From NCBI RefSeq assembly GCF_947500655.1, contig NZ_CANMSK010000012.1, positions 54,659 through 118,658 of the forward strand: 64,000 nt of DNA. Reading direction: 5' to 3'. Positions 8,953 to 18,966 of the stretch are shown here, piece by piece. Below the pieces are notes generated by a model. That model was not told the origin of the DNA and made no database searches. It worked only from the letters and a program-made list of their open reading frames with translations. Each line of letters begins with the position of its first letter. Position 1 is the first letter of the stretch. The translations under genes and the position numbers were made by a program. The DNA comes from an uncultured Psychrosphaera sp. (lineage in GTDB: Bacteria > Pseudomonadota > Gammaproteobacteria > Enterobacterales > Alteromonadaceae).

Positions 8953-9765
8953 TTATAAAATTATTTTTCGCATAAGTTGCGAACTCAATTCAGTATTGAA
9001 TAGTCTATCATCAATGCTTGAAACTGCCTGTATACCAATTAAGCTATTACAAATGAATACGGCTTCAGCTTGTTGAATGACATCATTAATATTTTTCTCT
9101 ATTGTAATAATATTATTGTACTCTAGTAGCTGATTTAATATAACGCCACTGACACCGGCATTACTTAATAATGGTGTATACCAACTTCCTTCTTGATACC
9201 AGATAACATTAGCCTTGGTTGTCTCTATTAAATTACCGTTAATGTCAGCAACTAGCCCGTCCGTAAATATCGTTTTCTCTAACTCCACTGACGCCAATAC
9301 TTGCTCTAAGCGATTACAGTGCTTTATACCTGCAAGTAGAGGTTGTAAGCCTAATTGAGTTGTTAATTGGGTTAATGCAATTGGTTTTGGTTGTTGGGTT
9401 TCTTTTATAAAAGGCGCTGACAATTCATCACTAGAAACAAAAATATTAGTATTAATATTGGCACATTGACCATACCCGCGCACTGAATGACCTCGACTAA
9501 AATGTACCTTTATAAAGCCAAGTTCCATTTGTACTGCAAGCTTTCGTAATTCCAGCTCTAATAATTTCCAGTTAATATCATTAAAATCTAACCGTTCATT
9601 TGCTTGTTGCAAACGAGCTAAATGAGCAGAAAAAAACTGAATTAAACCATCTACAACTTTCATCGTAGTAAAGTGACCATCACCGTATAAAAAACTTCTT
9701 TGGTGCTGAAATTCACTCTCTATGGAGGTTTTATTAATATTGTGATCAAAGCAAAAAAATGACAT
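8953..9765 (-). CDS. pabC: Aminodeoxychorismate lyase
   Basis: A 270-residue fold-type IV PLP enzyme that makes 4-aminobenzoate for folate. It has the class IV patterns RSFLYGDGHFTTMKV (residues 24-38), KHCNRLEQVLAS with the PLP lysine, and a closing GVSGVILNQLLEYNN. It starts 12 bp upstream of mltG's end of the cluster, and an intrinsic hairpin separates it from fabF. Confidence 0.92.
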   Translation of the reverse strand: MSFFCFDHNINKTSIESEFQHQRSFLYGDGHFTTMKVVDGLIQFFSAHLARLQQANERLDFNDINWKLLELELRKLAVQMELGFIKVHFSRGHSVRGYGQCANINTNIFVSSDELSAPFIKETQQPKPIALTQLTTQLGLQPLLAGIKHCNRLEQVLASVELEKTIFTDGLVADINGNLIETTKANVIWYQEGSWYTPLLSNAGVSGVILNQLLEYNNIITIEKNINDVIQQAEAVFICNSLIGIQAVSSIDDRLFNTELSSQLMRKIIL

Positions 9766-9768
9766 AAA

Positions 9769-9796
9769 AAAAGCCTAACTATTTGGATAGGCTTTT
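9769..9796 (-). terminator. Intrinsic terminator/attenuator between fabF and pabC
   Basis: Inverted repeat AAAAGCCTA (9769-9777) / TAGGCTTTT (9788-9796). On the minus strand the stem is followed by a run of T, so it would end or attenuate fabF transcripts before pabC. Confidence 0.75.
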
Positions 9797-9839
9797 GTAT
9801 CAAATTAATGAAGATCTTTCATCTTAATAATGTATTAAG

Positions 9840-11078
9840 TTACATCTTTTTAAATAGCAAAGTACCGTTTGTTCCGCCAAATCCAAATGAATTACACAGA
9901 GCATATTCCAATTTAGCATCACGAGCCGTGTGAGGTACGTAATCTAAGTCACAACCTTCATCTGGGTTATCAAGGTTAATTGTTGGCGTTACTTTTTGTT
10001 CAACTAAACTCATTGCCGTAATAATAGACTCTACAGAGCCTGCCGCACCTAGAAGATGACCTATCATCGACTTAGATGAAGACACCATTACTTTACCAGC
10101 ATGATGACCAAATACGCGTTTTACCGCTGCAGTTTCAGCTTTATCACCCGTTGGTGTTGATGTACCGTGGGCATTAATATAACCAATTTGCTCAGGATTT
10201 ATTTGTGCGTCATTAATCGCGTTCATCATAGAGCGTGCTGCACCGTCACCATCAGCTGGCGGCGATGTCATGTGATAAGCATCTCCACTCATACCAAAGC
10301 CAACGATTTCAGCGTAAATAGTCGCACCACGAGCTTTAGCGTGTTCGTATTCTTCAACAACCATAACACCTGCACCATCACCTAAAACAAAGCCGTCACG
10401 GTCTTTATCCCAAGGACGACTTGCTTCTGTAGGGCTTTCATTACGAGAAGATAAAGCACGAGCTGCACCAAACCCACCAATACCTAACTGAGTTGAGCCT
10501 TTTTCAGCACCACCGGCTACCATAACGTCAGCGTCGCCGTAAGAGATCATTCTAGCCGCTTGACCAATATTATGAACGCCTGTTGTACAAGCCGTTGTAA
10601 TAGAGATATTAGGACCTTTTAAACCATACATAATAGAAAGTTGACCAGAGATCATATTGATAATGGTAGAAGGAACAAAAAATGGTGATAACTTTCGAGG
10701 ACCTGAATTCATCAGCTTAGTGTGATTTTCTTCAATTAAGCCAAGACCACCGATACCAGAGCCGATAGCAACACCTATTCTATATGCATTTTCTTCAGTT
10801 ACTTCAATACCAGAATCTTTAAGTGCTTGAATAGCTGCGATAAGACCGTATTGAATAAACAAGTCCATTTTTTTTGCATCTTTACGTGCAATGTAATCTT
10901 CGGTATTTAAACCTTTAACCATTGCAGCAAACTTAGTTCCGAAGTTTGTAGTATCAAAGTGAGTAATTAAATCAACGCCACTTTTACCTTCCAACAAATT
11001 TGCCCATGATGATTGTACGTCGTTCCCTACTGGTGACAACATGCCCATACCGGTCACAACAACTCTACGCTTTGACAC
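9840..11078 (-). CDS. fabF: Beta-ketoacyl-ACP synthase II
   Basis: A 412-residue condensing enzyme of fatty-acid elongation. The start is GTG at 11078 (reading [12 protein letters not shown]) with AGGAG seven bases upstream; an upstream TTG would add nine residues unlike the family. Catalytic residues are visible: Cys in [12 protein letters not shown], His in [11 protein letters not shown] and His in [10 protein letters not shown]. Length equals that of E. coli FabF. It lies downstream of acpP in the fab cluster, separated by a terminator. Confidence 0.96.
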   Translation of the reverse strand: MSKRRVVVTGMGMLSPVGNDVQSSWANLLEGKSGVDLITHFDTTNFGTKFAAMVKGLNTEDYIARKDAKKMDLFIQYGLIAAIQALKDSGIEVTEENAYRIGVAIGSGIGGLGLIEENHTKLMNSGPRKLSPFFVPSTIINMISGQLSIMYGLKGPNISITTACTTGVHNIGQAARMISYGDADVMVAGGAEKGSTQLGIGGFGAARALSSRNESPTEASRPWDKDRDGFVLGDGAGVMVVEEYEHAKARGATIYAEIVGFGMSGDAYHMTSPPADGDGAARSMMNAINDAQINPEQIGYINAHGTSTPTGDKAETAAVKRVFGHHAGKVMVSSSKSMIGHLLGAAGSVESIITAMSLVEQKVTPTINLDNPDEGCDLDYVPHTARDAKLEYALCNSFGFGGTNGTLLFKKM

Positions 11079-11198
11079 AAACACTCTCCTAAACTTTCTT
11101 ATCAATTGTATTAATAAATTGGTATTACTTATAAATTCATTAATACAATGGTTATGAATGCTACATTTTAAATTAATAAAACAAATGTAAGATGAAAA

Positions 11199-11222
11199 AA
11201 AAGGCAGCCAAAGCTGCCTTTT
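11199..11222 (-). terminator. Intrinsic terminator after acpP
   Basis: Perfect 10-bp stem AAAAGGCAGC / GCTGCCTTTT with loop CAAA, followed on the minus strand by eight T. It lies 16 bp after the acpP stop codon and probably lets acpP reach higher mRNA levels than fabF. Confidence 0.85.
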
Positions 11223-11238
11223 AAAAACAATTATACAA

Positions 11239-11472
11239 TTATTCAGCGTGTGCTTTGATATAATCTACAGCTGATTGAACAGTTGTGATTTTTTCTGCTT
11301 CGTCATCTGGAATTTCAGTGTCGAACTCTTCTTCAAGAGCCATTACTAATTCAACAGTGTCTAGAGAGTCAGCGCCTAGATCATCAACAAAAGATGCTTC
11401 TGATTTTACTTCTTCTTCTTTAACACCAAGTTGTTCTATAACGATCTTTGTTACGCGATCTTCAATACTCAT
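11239..11472 (-). CDS. acpP: Acyl carrier protein
   Basis: A 77-residue ACP starting [16 protein letters not shown]. The phosphopantetheine serine lies in [14 protein letters not shown]. The acidic composition and length match E. coli AcpP. The ATG at 11472 is chosen because the longer open frame upstream has no family resemblance. It sits between fabG and fabF. Confidence 0.98.
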   Translation of the reverse strand: MSIEDRVTKIVIEQLGVKEEEVKSEASFVDDLGADSLDTVELVMALEEEFDTEIPDDEAEKITTVQSAVDYIKAHAE

Positions 11473-11634
11473 CTTATTTTCCTTATCAATAAAAAGATAA
11501 ATTTTAAATTTTGATGCGGCTAGTTTAATTACTGCTAACCGCGTATTCAAGTTATTATTTACTTTATGTCGGTGGTCGAACCTCACAGGAGCGATTCGGC
11601 TACTTTTCCATCAAAATCAATACGATTTCGACGG

Positions 11635-12378
11635 TTATACCATATACATGCCACCATTTACGTGAATGGTTTCACCTGTAACATACGCAGCTTCATTACT
11701 CGCTAAGAATGCAACAGTAGATGCAACCTCATCTGGCTCACCTAAACGGTTTGCTGGAACTTGATCTGATATTGCTGCGCGTTGACCTTCATCTAACGCT
11801 TTAGTCATATCCGTATCAATAAATCCAGGTGCTACTACATTAACTGTAATTCCACGAGATGCAACTTCTCTTGCTAGAGATTTTGAAAAACCTATAACAC
11901 CGGCTTTTGCTGCCGCATAGTTTGCTTGGCCGCCATTGCCCATTGTACCTACTACAGAGCCAATATTAATGATGCGACCATGACGTTTTTTCATCATAGG
12001 TCTTAATACAGCTTTACTTAAGCGGAAGATGGACGTTAAGTTTGTGTCGATAATATCATTCCACTCATCGTCTTTCATACGCATAAGTAGGTTATCTTTA
12101 GTGATCCCTGCATTATTAACCAAAATATCAACATCACCTAAGTCGGCTTTAATTGCGGCTAATACGTTAGTAATAGATTCAGATTCCGTCACATTTAACG
12201 TATAACCTTTACCATTGTCACCTAAGTACTCTGAAATTTTTCCAGCGCCATTATCAGACGTTGCTGTTCCAGCTACTTTCGCGCCCATGGCAACTAATTT
12301 TTCAGCTACCGCTTTACCAATTCCTCTGGAGGCACCTGTCACTAAAACAACTTTGCCCTCTAAGCTAAATAAAGACAT
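11635..12378 (-). CDS. fabG: 3-oxoacyl-ACP reductase
   Basis: A 247-residue short-chain dehydrogenase. NADPH-binding GASRGIGKAVA (residues 15-25), NNAGITKDNL and the catalytic Ser (GSVVG), Tyr and Lys (YAAAKAG) are all present. It reduces beta-ketoacyl-ACP in each elongation cycle. It follows fabD by 31 bp in the fab operon. Confidence 0.97.
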   Translation of the reverse strand: MSLFSLEGKVVLVTGASRGIGKAVAEKLVAMGAKVAGTATSDNGAGKISEYLGDNGKGYTLNVTESESITNVLAAIKADLGDVDILVNNAGITKDNLLMRMKDDEWNDIIDTNLTSIFRLSKAVLRPMMKKRHGRIINIGSVVGTMGNGGQANYAAAKAGVIGFSKSLAREVASRGITVNVVAPGFIDTDMTKALDEGQRAAISDQVPANRLGEPDEVASTVAFLASNEAAYVTGETIHVNGGMYMV

Positions 12379-12409
12379 GTTAATTCCTATAATTTTTTAA
12401 TATATGTTC

Positions 12410-13336
12410 TTAAATATTATTTATTGCATCTAAGCTAGCGCTGTCATTCACTGAAGAACAACTCACTGATTTATCGACACGTTTCACTAAACCTGACAAT
12501 ACTTTGCCTGATCCAAATTCCAACATTTGTGTAATGCCTTCAGCTGCAAAAAACTGAATGGTTTCAGTCCAACGTACCGGACTATACAATTGTTTTATTA
12601 ACGCTTGTTTTATAGTTTCGCCAGACGTTTCTACTACAACATCAACATTATTAACAACCGAAATAGTCGGTTCGTTAAATGTTAATAATTCTAAATCTTT
12701 AGCTAATTGCTCAGCGGCAGGTTTCATTAATGCACAATGAGACGGCACAGAAACAGGTAAAGGTAATGCACGTTTAGCACCGGCTTCTTTACATAATTCC
12801 ATTGCACGTTCCACAGCCTCTTTATTACCAGCAATTACAATTTGACCTGGTGAATTAAAGTTAACCGGTGAAACTACTTGCCCCTGTGCTGCATCTTCAC
12901 ATGCTTTGGCAATTGCATCGTCAGCTAAACCAATAATAGCAGCCATCGCCCCAGTTCCAGCAGGAACCGCTTGTTGCATATATTGACCACGTTTTTCAAC
13001 TAACTTAACTCCGTCAGCTAAAGAAAATACATTGGCGCAAACTAAAGCAGAATACTCGCCTAAGCTATGACCGGCCAAAAACGCTGGTTTTTCACCGCCG
13101 TTTTCTAAGTAAGCACGCCAAACAGCAACTGAACTCGTCAGTAACGCAGGTTGAGTAAACTCAGTTTGGTTTAATTTGCCCTCGGCATCTTCACTTACCA
13201 ATGCCCACAGATCATAACCAAGTGCATCACTAGCTTCGGTAAAGGTATCTTTAACAACTTGATGATTTTCATAAAGATCAGACAACATGCCAACAGCCTG
13301 AGAGCCTTGACCTGGGAAAATAATTGCTTTACTCAT
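12410..13336 (-). CDS. fabD: Malonyl-CoA:ACP transacylase
   Basis: A 308-residue acyltransferase with the FPGQGSQAVGM motif (residues 7-17), the nucleophile serine in GHSLGEYSAL, and the catalytic His in 'PVSVPSHCALM'. Loads malonyl groups onto ACP. Normal length and normal operon position. Confidence 0.97.
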   Translation of the reverse strand: MSKAIIFPGQGSQAVGMLSDLYENHQVVKDTFTEASDALGYDLWALVSEDAEGKLNQTEFTQPALLTSSVAVWRAYLENGGEKPAFLAGHSLGEYSALVCANVFSLADGVKLVEKRGQYMQQAVPAGTGAMAAIIGLADDAIAKACEDAAQGQVVSPVNFNSPGQIVIAGNKEAVERAMELCKEAGAKRALPLPVSVPSHCALMKPAAEQLAKDLELLTFNEPTISVVNNVDVVVETSGETIKQALIKQLYSPVRWTETIQFFAAEGITQMLEFGSGKVLSGLVKRVDKSVSCSSVNDSASLDAINNI

Positions 13337-13388
13337 TTATACACTTCTCTAATTTAGGTTTATGAATTTCTAATTCTAGTTTTTACTA

Positions 13389-14351
13389 TTAGTACTTAAT
13401 TAATGCAGACGACCAAGTGAAACCACCGCCAAATGCATTAAATAATAAGGTTTGTCCGCGCTGAATTCGTCCATCACGAATGGCTTCATCCAGTGCTGTT
13501 GGAACCGTTGCTGCTGAAGTATTACCAAATCGGTCAAGGTTGATAACAACCTGATCCATGGACATATCCAGTTTTTTAGCAACCGCTGAAATAATTCGTA
13601 AATTGGCTTGGTGTGGTATCAACCAATCTATATCTGATTTTTGAATATTGTTTGCTAATAGTGTTTCATCAGCCACTTGAGATAATTTAGTCACCGCAAC
13701 TTTGAATACCTTGTTGCCTTCCATTGTCCCCCAAGAAGTATGAACTGAAGCTTCATCTCCTCGAACCGGCATAGCGACTTGTAATAATTCAGTGTAATTT
13801 CCATCCGAGTGGATGTGAGTAGATAATACGCCAGGTTCTTCTGATGCCTCTAAAATAACGGCTCCGGCGGCGTCACCAAATAAGATCACCATAGAGCGGT
13901 CTTCTGGGCTCATCATTTGGCTTAAACAATCTGCGCCAATAACTAATGCTTTTTTAGCTTTACCCGCTTTAATGTAAGTATCTGCAACACTTAATGCGTA
14001 ACAGAAACCTGAACATGCCGCAGCAACGTCCATTGCTGGGATACCTGAGGTTAAACCTAAATCGCGTTGAACTTCACAAGCTGCACTTGGTAATGCTCTA
14101 GCATGACTTGTGGTGCCAACAATAACAAAATCTATTTCACTTGGGTCAATACCAGCGGCTTCAATAGCTTTTTTAGACGCTTCAACAGCCATGGTTGCAA
14201 CGGTTTCGTTTTCACCAATAATACGACGCTCTTTCATGCCAGTACGTTCTTGGATCCATTCGTCGTTGGTATCAACCATTTCTTCTAAATCTTTATTGGT
14301 ACGTACTTGTTTAGGAAAGTAACTACCAGTACCTGCTATTCTTGAAAACAT
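13389..14351 (-). CDS. fabH: Beta-ketoacyl-ACP synthase III
   Basis: A 320-residue initiating condensing enzyme. Cys-His-Asn triad: Cys in [13 protein letters not shown] (about residue 112), His in IPHQANLRI and Asn in FGNTSAAT. The N-terminus [16 protein letters not shown] aligns with E. coli FabH. It makes acetoacetyl-ACP from acetyl-CoA and malonyl-ACP. Confidence 0.97.
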   Translation of the reverse strand: MFSRIAGTGSYFPKQVRTNKDLEEMVDTNDEWIQERTGMKERRIIGENETVATMAVEASKKAIEAAGIDPSEIDFVIVGTTSHARALPSAACEVQRDLGLTSGIPAMDVAAACSGFCYALSVADTYIKAGKAKKALVIGADCLSQMMSPEDRSMVILFGDAAGAVILEASEEPGVLSTHIHSDGNYTELLQVAMPVRGDEASVHTSWGTMEGNKVFKVAVTKLSQVADETLLANNIQKSDIDWLIPHQANLRIISAVAKKLDMSMDQVVINLDRFGNTSAATVPTALDEAIRDGRIQRGQTLLFNAFGGGFTWSSALIKY

Positions 14352-14378
14352 GCACCCTCTCTACGTCTTAGATTATTC

Positions 14379-15407
14379 TTATTTTTTCTCGTCGTTGAGA
14401 ACTTGTTCCACCTTATCTTTAATCTTATGGGGAACTTGACGTTGAGCCTCTTTAACCGCCTCTTTTATCGCACTAAAAAATGCTTGTGAAGATGCGTTTC
14501 CATGACTCTTGACAACGATTCCGCGCAATCCTACCAGACTCGCGCCGTTGTACTGGTCGGGGTTCATTTTAGAAAATAGCTTTTTAATACCTGGAAGTAG
14601 CATTCCTGCTAGGATTTTGCTCAAAAATGACTTTTCGCTAAGTGCTTTTATTTTAGACAATATAAGTTTAGAAACCCCTTCAATTGTCTTTAATGCCACA
14701 TTTCCAACAAATCCATCACATACTATTACGTCTGCTTTACCAGAAAATATGTCATTTCCTTCAGCAAAACCAACATAATTGATTTCTTTGCAGTTATTGA
14801 GTTTGATTGCCGCATCTTTTAAATGTTTACTGCCTTTTGTGTCTTCAGAACCAACATTTAATAAAGCGACTCTTGGGGATTCTATTTGCTCGACTTCTGT
14901 TGCCATAACAGAGCCCATAACCGCAAATTGAAATAAAGTATCAGCACATTGATGGATGTTAGCGCCTAAATCTAATAAAAATACTTTTTCATTTTCATAG
15001 GTAGGCAAAGCACTAATTAATGCAGGACGTTTAATTCCGGGCAAGGTTTTTAACACATAACGAGCCATTGCTAATAAAGCACCGGTATTTCCAGAGGAAA
15101 CACAAGCATCAGCCTGTTCTTGTTCAACAAGTTCTAAAACTTTACGCATTGAAGATTTGGGTTTTCGACGTAATGCGAGATCTGGACGTTCATCTTGATT
15201 GACCACTTGCTCAGTATGAACAATAGTTAACCTTGGATGTGCCAATGCATTATGTTTATTCAGAAAGGTGTGAATACTCTGTGAGTGACCACAAAGAAAA
15301 AGATGTAAATTGGGATATGAATCAACAGCTTTAATAGCTGCGGGGATAGTAGATCGGGGGCCATAATCGCCCCCCATCATATCTAGCGCAATTCGAATAT
15401 CACGCAT
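14379..15407 (-). CDS. plsX: Phosphate acyltransferase PlsX
   Basis: A 342-residue enzyme converting acyl-ACP to acyl-phosphate for phosphatidic acid synthesis. Motifs: [18 protein letters not shown] at the N-terminus, '[13 protein letters not shown]' and [10 protein letters not shown]. It is a peripheral membrane protein. It lies between rpmF and fabH, the standard arrangement. Confidence 0.96.
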   Translation of the reverse strand: MRDIRIALDMMGGDYGPRSTIPAAIKAVDSYPNLHLFLCGHSQSIHTFLNKHNALAHPRLTIVHTEQVVNQDERPDLALRRKPKSSMRKVLELVEQEQADACVSSGNTGALLAMARYVLKTLPGIKRPALISALPTYENEKVFLLDLGANIHQCADTLFQFAVMGSVMATEVEQIESPRVALLNVGSEDTKGSKHLKDAAIKLNNCKEINYVGFAEGNDIFSGKADVIVCDGFVGNVALKTIEGVSKLILSKIKALSEKSFLSKILAGMLLPGIKKLFSKMNPDQYNGASLVGLRGIVVKSHGNASSQAFFSAIKEAVKEAQRQVPHKIKDKVEQVLNDEKK

Positions 15408-15431
15408 AATATAAAGCAGCCTAAACTTACT

Positions 15432-15596
15432 TTATATTACTTTACGGCCTTTGTAGTAGCCGTCTGCTGTCATATGATGACGACGGTGAGTTTCACCAGT
15501 CGTTTGATCTACAGATAAATGCTCAGTAGTTAATGCATCATGTGAGCGACGCATGCCACGTCTAGCACGGGATTTCTTACTTTTTTGAACTGCCAT
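15432..15596 (-). CDS. rpmF: 50S ribosomal protein L32
   Basis: A 54-residue ORF read directly from the minus strand: ATG at 15596, stop TAA at 15432-15434. It begins [20 protein letters not shown] and continues with [11 protein letters not shown] and ends YYKGRKVI, which is the L32 pattern. It lies 34 bp upstream-side of plsX and downstream of yceD, the universal yceD-rpmF-plsX order. Confidence 0.96.
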   Translation of the reverse strand: MAVQKSKKSRARRGMRRSHDALTTEHLSVDQTTGETHRRHHMTADGYYKGRKVI

Positions 15597-15629
15597 TAGC
15601 CGTCTCCTAGTTCTTATTTAACTATTAAA

Positions 15630-16169
15630 TTAGTTCTTTAATTGTTTCAATATATCAAATGGATTAGATTTTTCTTGGTCCATTGCTTCTGGCGCTAACT
15701 CCCCAAATATCATGTCGTCTTCTGTAATCGAACATTCGTTTGGTTCATGCATTGCTACAATAGGCAACGCCAGCATTAATTCGTCTTCGACCAATTGAAT
15801 AAGGTTAACTTCGCCTAATTCATTTAACTCGATTTCTTCGTATGCATCAGGTATCTGTTCTTCGCTCTCTTCAGCAGCCCGACCACGACGTACAGGTGTA
15901 TATAAAAACTCAGCCGAAACATTTGTTTTTATACCATTGCCACAACGTTGACAGCGCAATTCAAGATTGGCAGCTACATTGCCTCGAACGAAAACTAATT
16001 CCTGTGGATCAATACCACATTCTATAGCTACGTCCAAGTATTCATCTAACACATCAGCCACTTCAGCTAAACGAGACAATTCACCTTTAACGATAATACC
16101 GTTAATGGTCATTCGTTTTAACGCAGCTTTTGCTGGTTCGATTGAGATTGGAATTTTCATCTTTTGCAT
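15630..16169 (-). CDS. yceD: YceD family 23S rRNA accumulation protein (DUF177)
   Basis: A 179-residue protein. MQKMKIPISIEPAKAA matches the E. coli YceD N-terminus, supporting the start at 16169. The Cys pair in LELRCQRCG (residues 70-78), the acidic EIELNELGEVNL block and LALPIVAMH follow the family. YceD is needed for normal 23S rRNA levels. It heads the rpmF-plsX-fab cluster, so the promoters for the cluster should lie in 16170-16294. Confidence 0.93.
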   Translation of the reverse strand: MQKMKIPISIEPAKAALKRMTINGIIVKGELSRLAEVADVLDEYLDVAIECGIDPQELVFVRGNVAANLELRCQRCGNGIKTNVSAEFLYTPVRRGRAAEESEEQIPDAYEEIELNELGEVNLIQLVEDELMLALPIVAMHEPNECSITEDDMIFGELAPEAMDQEKSNPFDILKQLKN

Positions 16170-16294
16170 AGGGCGCGCATATTATAGTTACTGAGCAACA
16201 TAGTCAAAAGAAAATAGTATGAAAGTGTAAAAAAAGCTAAACTTCTTCAAAATATTTTACTTATTAGCCACTTTGCTATTTTTTTGAGCGATTT

Positions 16295-16900
16295 ATGAAA
16301 AAAAAACCAACTATCATTCTAGGTTCTACATCTGAATTTAGAAAACAAATCTTAGACAAGCTTAACTTACCTTTCCTAACGGATAAACCAGAAGTAGATG
16401 AAACTGCTCTACCTAATGAAACAGCCTATCAATTAGTTGAACGTTTAGCGGTAGCAAAAGCACATGCTGTTGCCGACCGACACGATAATGCGCTAGTCAT
16501 CGGATCAGATCAAGTCGCTTTATTTAATGACACTATATTAGGTAAACCGCACACTCACGAAAATGCCATTAAACAGCTATCTTCTTTCTCTGGTAATAAA
16601 GTCACCTTTTTAACCGGTCTAGCGGTGACCAATAGCACAACAGGAGAAACTCACTCTTTAGTTGAACCATTTGAAGTTTACTTTAAACCACTAACCTTAG
16701 ATGAGATTGAAGCGTACTTATTAGCTGAGAAGCCATACAAGTGCGCAGGAAGCTTTAAAAGTGAAGCTCTAGGGATTTGTTTATTTGAAAAATTGGTGGG
16801 CGAAGATCCAAATACACTGATTGGCTTACCATTAATAAAACTAGTTAGCTTATTAGATAAGTTCGGTTATTCCGTTTTACAGCAACAAACTCAATCTTAG
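16295..16900 (+). CDS. yceF: Maf-like nucleotide pyrophosphatase, YceF type
   Basis: A 201-residue Maf/Ham1-fold protein. ILGSTSEFRKQIL (residues 8-20), the PEVDET acidic site, IGSDQV, GKP and CAGSFKSEALG are the Maf motifs; the last is the YceF subtype (7-methyl-GTP pyrophosphatase in E. coli) rather than the dTTP/UTP subtype. It probably removes non-canonical nucleotides. It is divergent from yceD exactly as in E. coli. Confidence 0.93.
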   Translation: MKKKPTIILGSTSEFRKQILDKLNLPFLTDKPEVDETALPNETAYQLVERLAVAKAHAVADRHDNALVIGSDQVALFNDTILGKPHTHENAIKQLSSFSGNKVTFLTGLAVTNSTTGETHSLVEPFEVYFKPLTLDEIEAYLLAEKPYKCAGSFKSEALGICLFEKLVGEDPNTLIGLPLIKLVSLLDKFGYSVLQQQTQS

Positions 16901-16969
16901 GTGACAAATATAGATAAAGGATTAATTATTAATTTAACTAAACCTTTATCTTCTTTTAAGGGCAGTCTA

Positions 16970-18760
16970 TTAATTCATTATCCCGTTCACTCTCAACTTT
17001 CTGTTTAAATCCATATTTGATTGCGGCTGAATATAAACCTCACCTACTAACATTTTTTTTGCCATTTTTTTTGCTTCTGACGCTAAATTGGCAACATCTA
17101 GATGTGACTGAACAATACTGACATTAGGATGAATAATTCCGCAGGATAAAGATATTAATGAAAACCATTCTTTATTGCCTTTTCTACACGTTGAATAATA
17201 TCCGCCCTCAGCTAAATGATCCGGCTTAAAAATGCTAATAATTCGCTGGTCAAAGACCTCTAATACTTTTCTACATGCAAATTCTGGCTCTTGATGCTGA
17301 AACAACACTACAAAGTCATCTCCTCCCACGTGGCCTACAAATGCATCGGAACACACTTTAGATAAAACATCCGCCACCAAACGAATAACTACATCCCCAT
17401 CTGCATAACCGTAGAGATCATTAAATGGTTTAAAGTGGTTCAAATCAAAATATGCCATTGAAAATGACTTTTTACTGGATAACAGCTGGATAATTTTTTG
17501 TTCGATTATAATATTACCTGGCAACATAGTTAACGGATTAGCATGCTGTGCATGTTGGATTTTTTGTTCAGTCATGATTTTTAATAAGGAACGAATGCTT
17601 GCGACTCCAACGTATTTACCTTTGTCTACCACAATGAACTCTGGTCGTAAGTCAAAATGCGTATTATCCGTAACTAAGCTGCTGACATCATCTATAGATG
17701 CTGAAATATCTGCGGTAAATGGTAAATTATCCATCAAATTAGTAATTGGCTTTTTATCGTATAATGCATGTCCGTAATCAGACGAAAATATTTCTGCCAA
17801 TGTATCTCTGTAAATAACCCCAATTGGTTTTTCATTTTCATCAATAACCGCAATAGATTGTATTTTTACAGAGGTTTTAAATATTTGATAAACCTTTGAA
17901 CATACTTCATCAATTGCAACTGGTTTAACATGAACAATTAATTTTTCTAACTCAAATGTTTTGTTATCACTTAACAACTTACTTGGCCCAAGCTGGCGCA
18001 AACTTAAGCTATCTGGCAACTTAACATCGGGGAACTCTTCTGGTTTGGATAATAAAAATCCTTGTGCGAACTGCATGCCCATTTTTTCTAGCAACAAAAA
18101 TTCTTCATTAAGCTCAATCCCTTCAGCAATAATAGACACTCCGGTCGCGGTCCCCAATTCAAAAATAGTTCTGAGTAATTCACGTTTCACTATATTTTGA
18201 TGACAACCGCTAATAAAATAGCGGTCTATTTTTACAATATCAGGCCTAAGCTCTGACCATTGCTTCAATCCAGAATGCCCTGTTCCTAAATCATCAATAG
18301 CAATTTTAAAACCTAGCTCTCGGTAATGCTCTAGACTTTGTTTTAGAATGTGATTGTCATTGGCTTCAAACTGCTCAGTGATCTCTATCACAACATTATC
18401 AGGGGAAATTCCAGCGCATTTTAATAAATTTAATGTTTCTCCTTTTGGGTGATCAGGTTGAGACAAAGTACACGGACTGACATTTAAAAATAATAATCCC
18501 GTCAATTTTAATTGAGCAAAACGATTAATTGCTTGCTGACGACAGTGAAGCTCTAACTCAGATAACATGCCCACTTGATCAGCGGCTGTAAATAAATGAT
18601 CAGGATTTCTGATAATAGAATCAGCAGGCAAACGAGTTAGGGCTTCGTAACCTAAAATAGATTCTTGTTCTATATCAAATATGGGTTGGAATACTATGGT
18701 TAAACTGCGGTCTAAAATTAGTCGGGTAATTTCTTCAAGTAAGGAGGTTGGGTACGACAC
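16970..18760 (-). CDS. EAL-CBS-GGDEF cyclic-di-GMP signalling protein
   Basis: A 596-residue soluble protein with the order EAL (about residues 10-245), two CBS modules (about 285-400) and GGDEF (about 415-590). The phosphodiesterase site is intact: YEALTRLP, LNVSP, EITEQFE, DDLGTGHSGL and IIAEGIE. The cyclase motif reads HVGGDDF instead of GGDEF, so cyclase activity is possible but uncertain. CBS pairs often bind adenine nucleotides, which could tune c-di-GMP turnover. No membrane helix is seen. It stands alone between convergent yceF and rluC. Confidence 0.9.
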   Translation of the reverse strand: MSYPTSLLEEITRLILDRSLTIVFQPIFDIEQESILGYEALTRLPADSIIRNPDHLFTAADQVGMLSELELHCRQQAINRFAQLKLTGLLFLNVSPCTLSQPDHPKGETLNLLKCAGISPDNVVIEITEQFEANDNHILKQSLEHYRELGFKIAIDDLGTGHSGLKQWSELRPDIVKIDRYFISGCHQNIVKRELLRTIFELGTATGVSIIAEGIELNEEFLLLEKMGMQFAQGFLLSKPEEFPDVKLPDSLSLRQLGPSKLLSDNKTFELEKLIVHVKPVAIDEVCSKVYQIFKTSVKIQSIAVIDENEKPIGVIYRDTLAEIFSSDYGHALYDKKPITNLMDNLPFTADISASIDDVSSLVTDNTHFDLRPEFIVVDKGKYVGVASIRSLLKIMTEQKIQHAQHANPLTMLPGNIIIEQKIIQLLSSKKSFSMAYFDLNHFKPFNDLYGYADGDVVIRLVADVLSKVCSDAFVGHVGGDDFVVLFQHQEPEFACRKVLEVFDQRIISIFKPDHLAEGGYYSTCRKGNKEWFSLISLSCGIIHPNVSIVQSHLDVANLASEAKKMAKKMLVGEVYIQPQSNMDLNRKLRVNGIMN

Positions 18761-18865
18761 ATTAACCTACACAAGTAATATATAAAGAACATATATCTGT
18801 AATGTAACATTTGATTATGTCGGTTTTGTTACCAGTAGCTTGTTGCTAAGGGCTGTTTATCTTTA

Positions 18866-18908
18866 ATAAAGTCACTTTCAGTCTTTTATATTGATGAAAG
18901 TGACTTTA
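18866..18908. terminator. Perfect hairpin downstream of rluC
   Basis: TAAAGTCACTTTCA (18867-18880) and its complement (18894-18907) form a 14-bp stem with a 13-base loop. No clean T-run follows on the minus strand, so termination after rluC is plausible but not certain. Confidence 0.45.
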
Positions 18909-18955
18909 TGATGAAGTATATGATGAAGTATATGATGAAGTATATGATGAATTGT
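18908..18955. repeat. 12-bp tandem repeat, about four copies
   Basis: Three exact copies of ATGATGAAGTAT followed by a diverged fourth (ATGATGAATTGT), directly after the rluC stop codon region. Likely slippage product; no function is seen. Confidence 0.8.
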
Positions 18956-18966
18956 ATAGTTAATTG

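Noticed and set aside
11473..11586. 38-residue N-terminal extension of AcpP
   Set aside because: ACPs start at MSIEDRV-like sequence; the extension has no resemblance and would be unprecedented.
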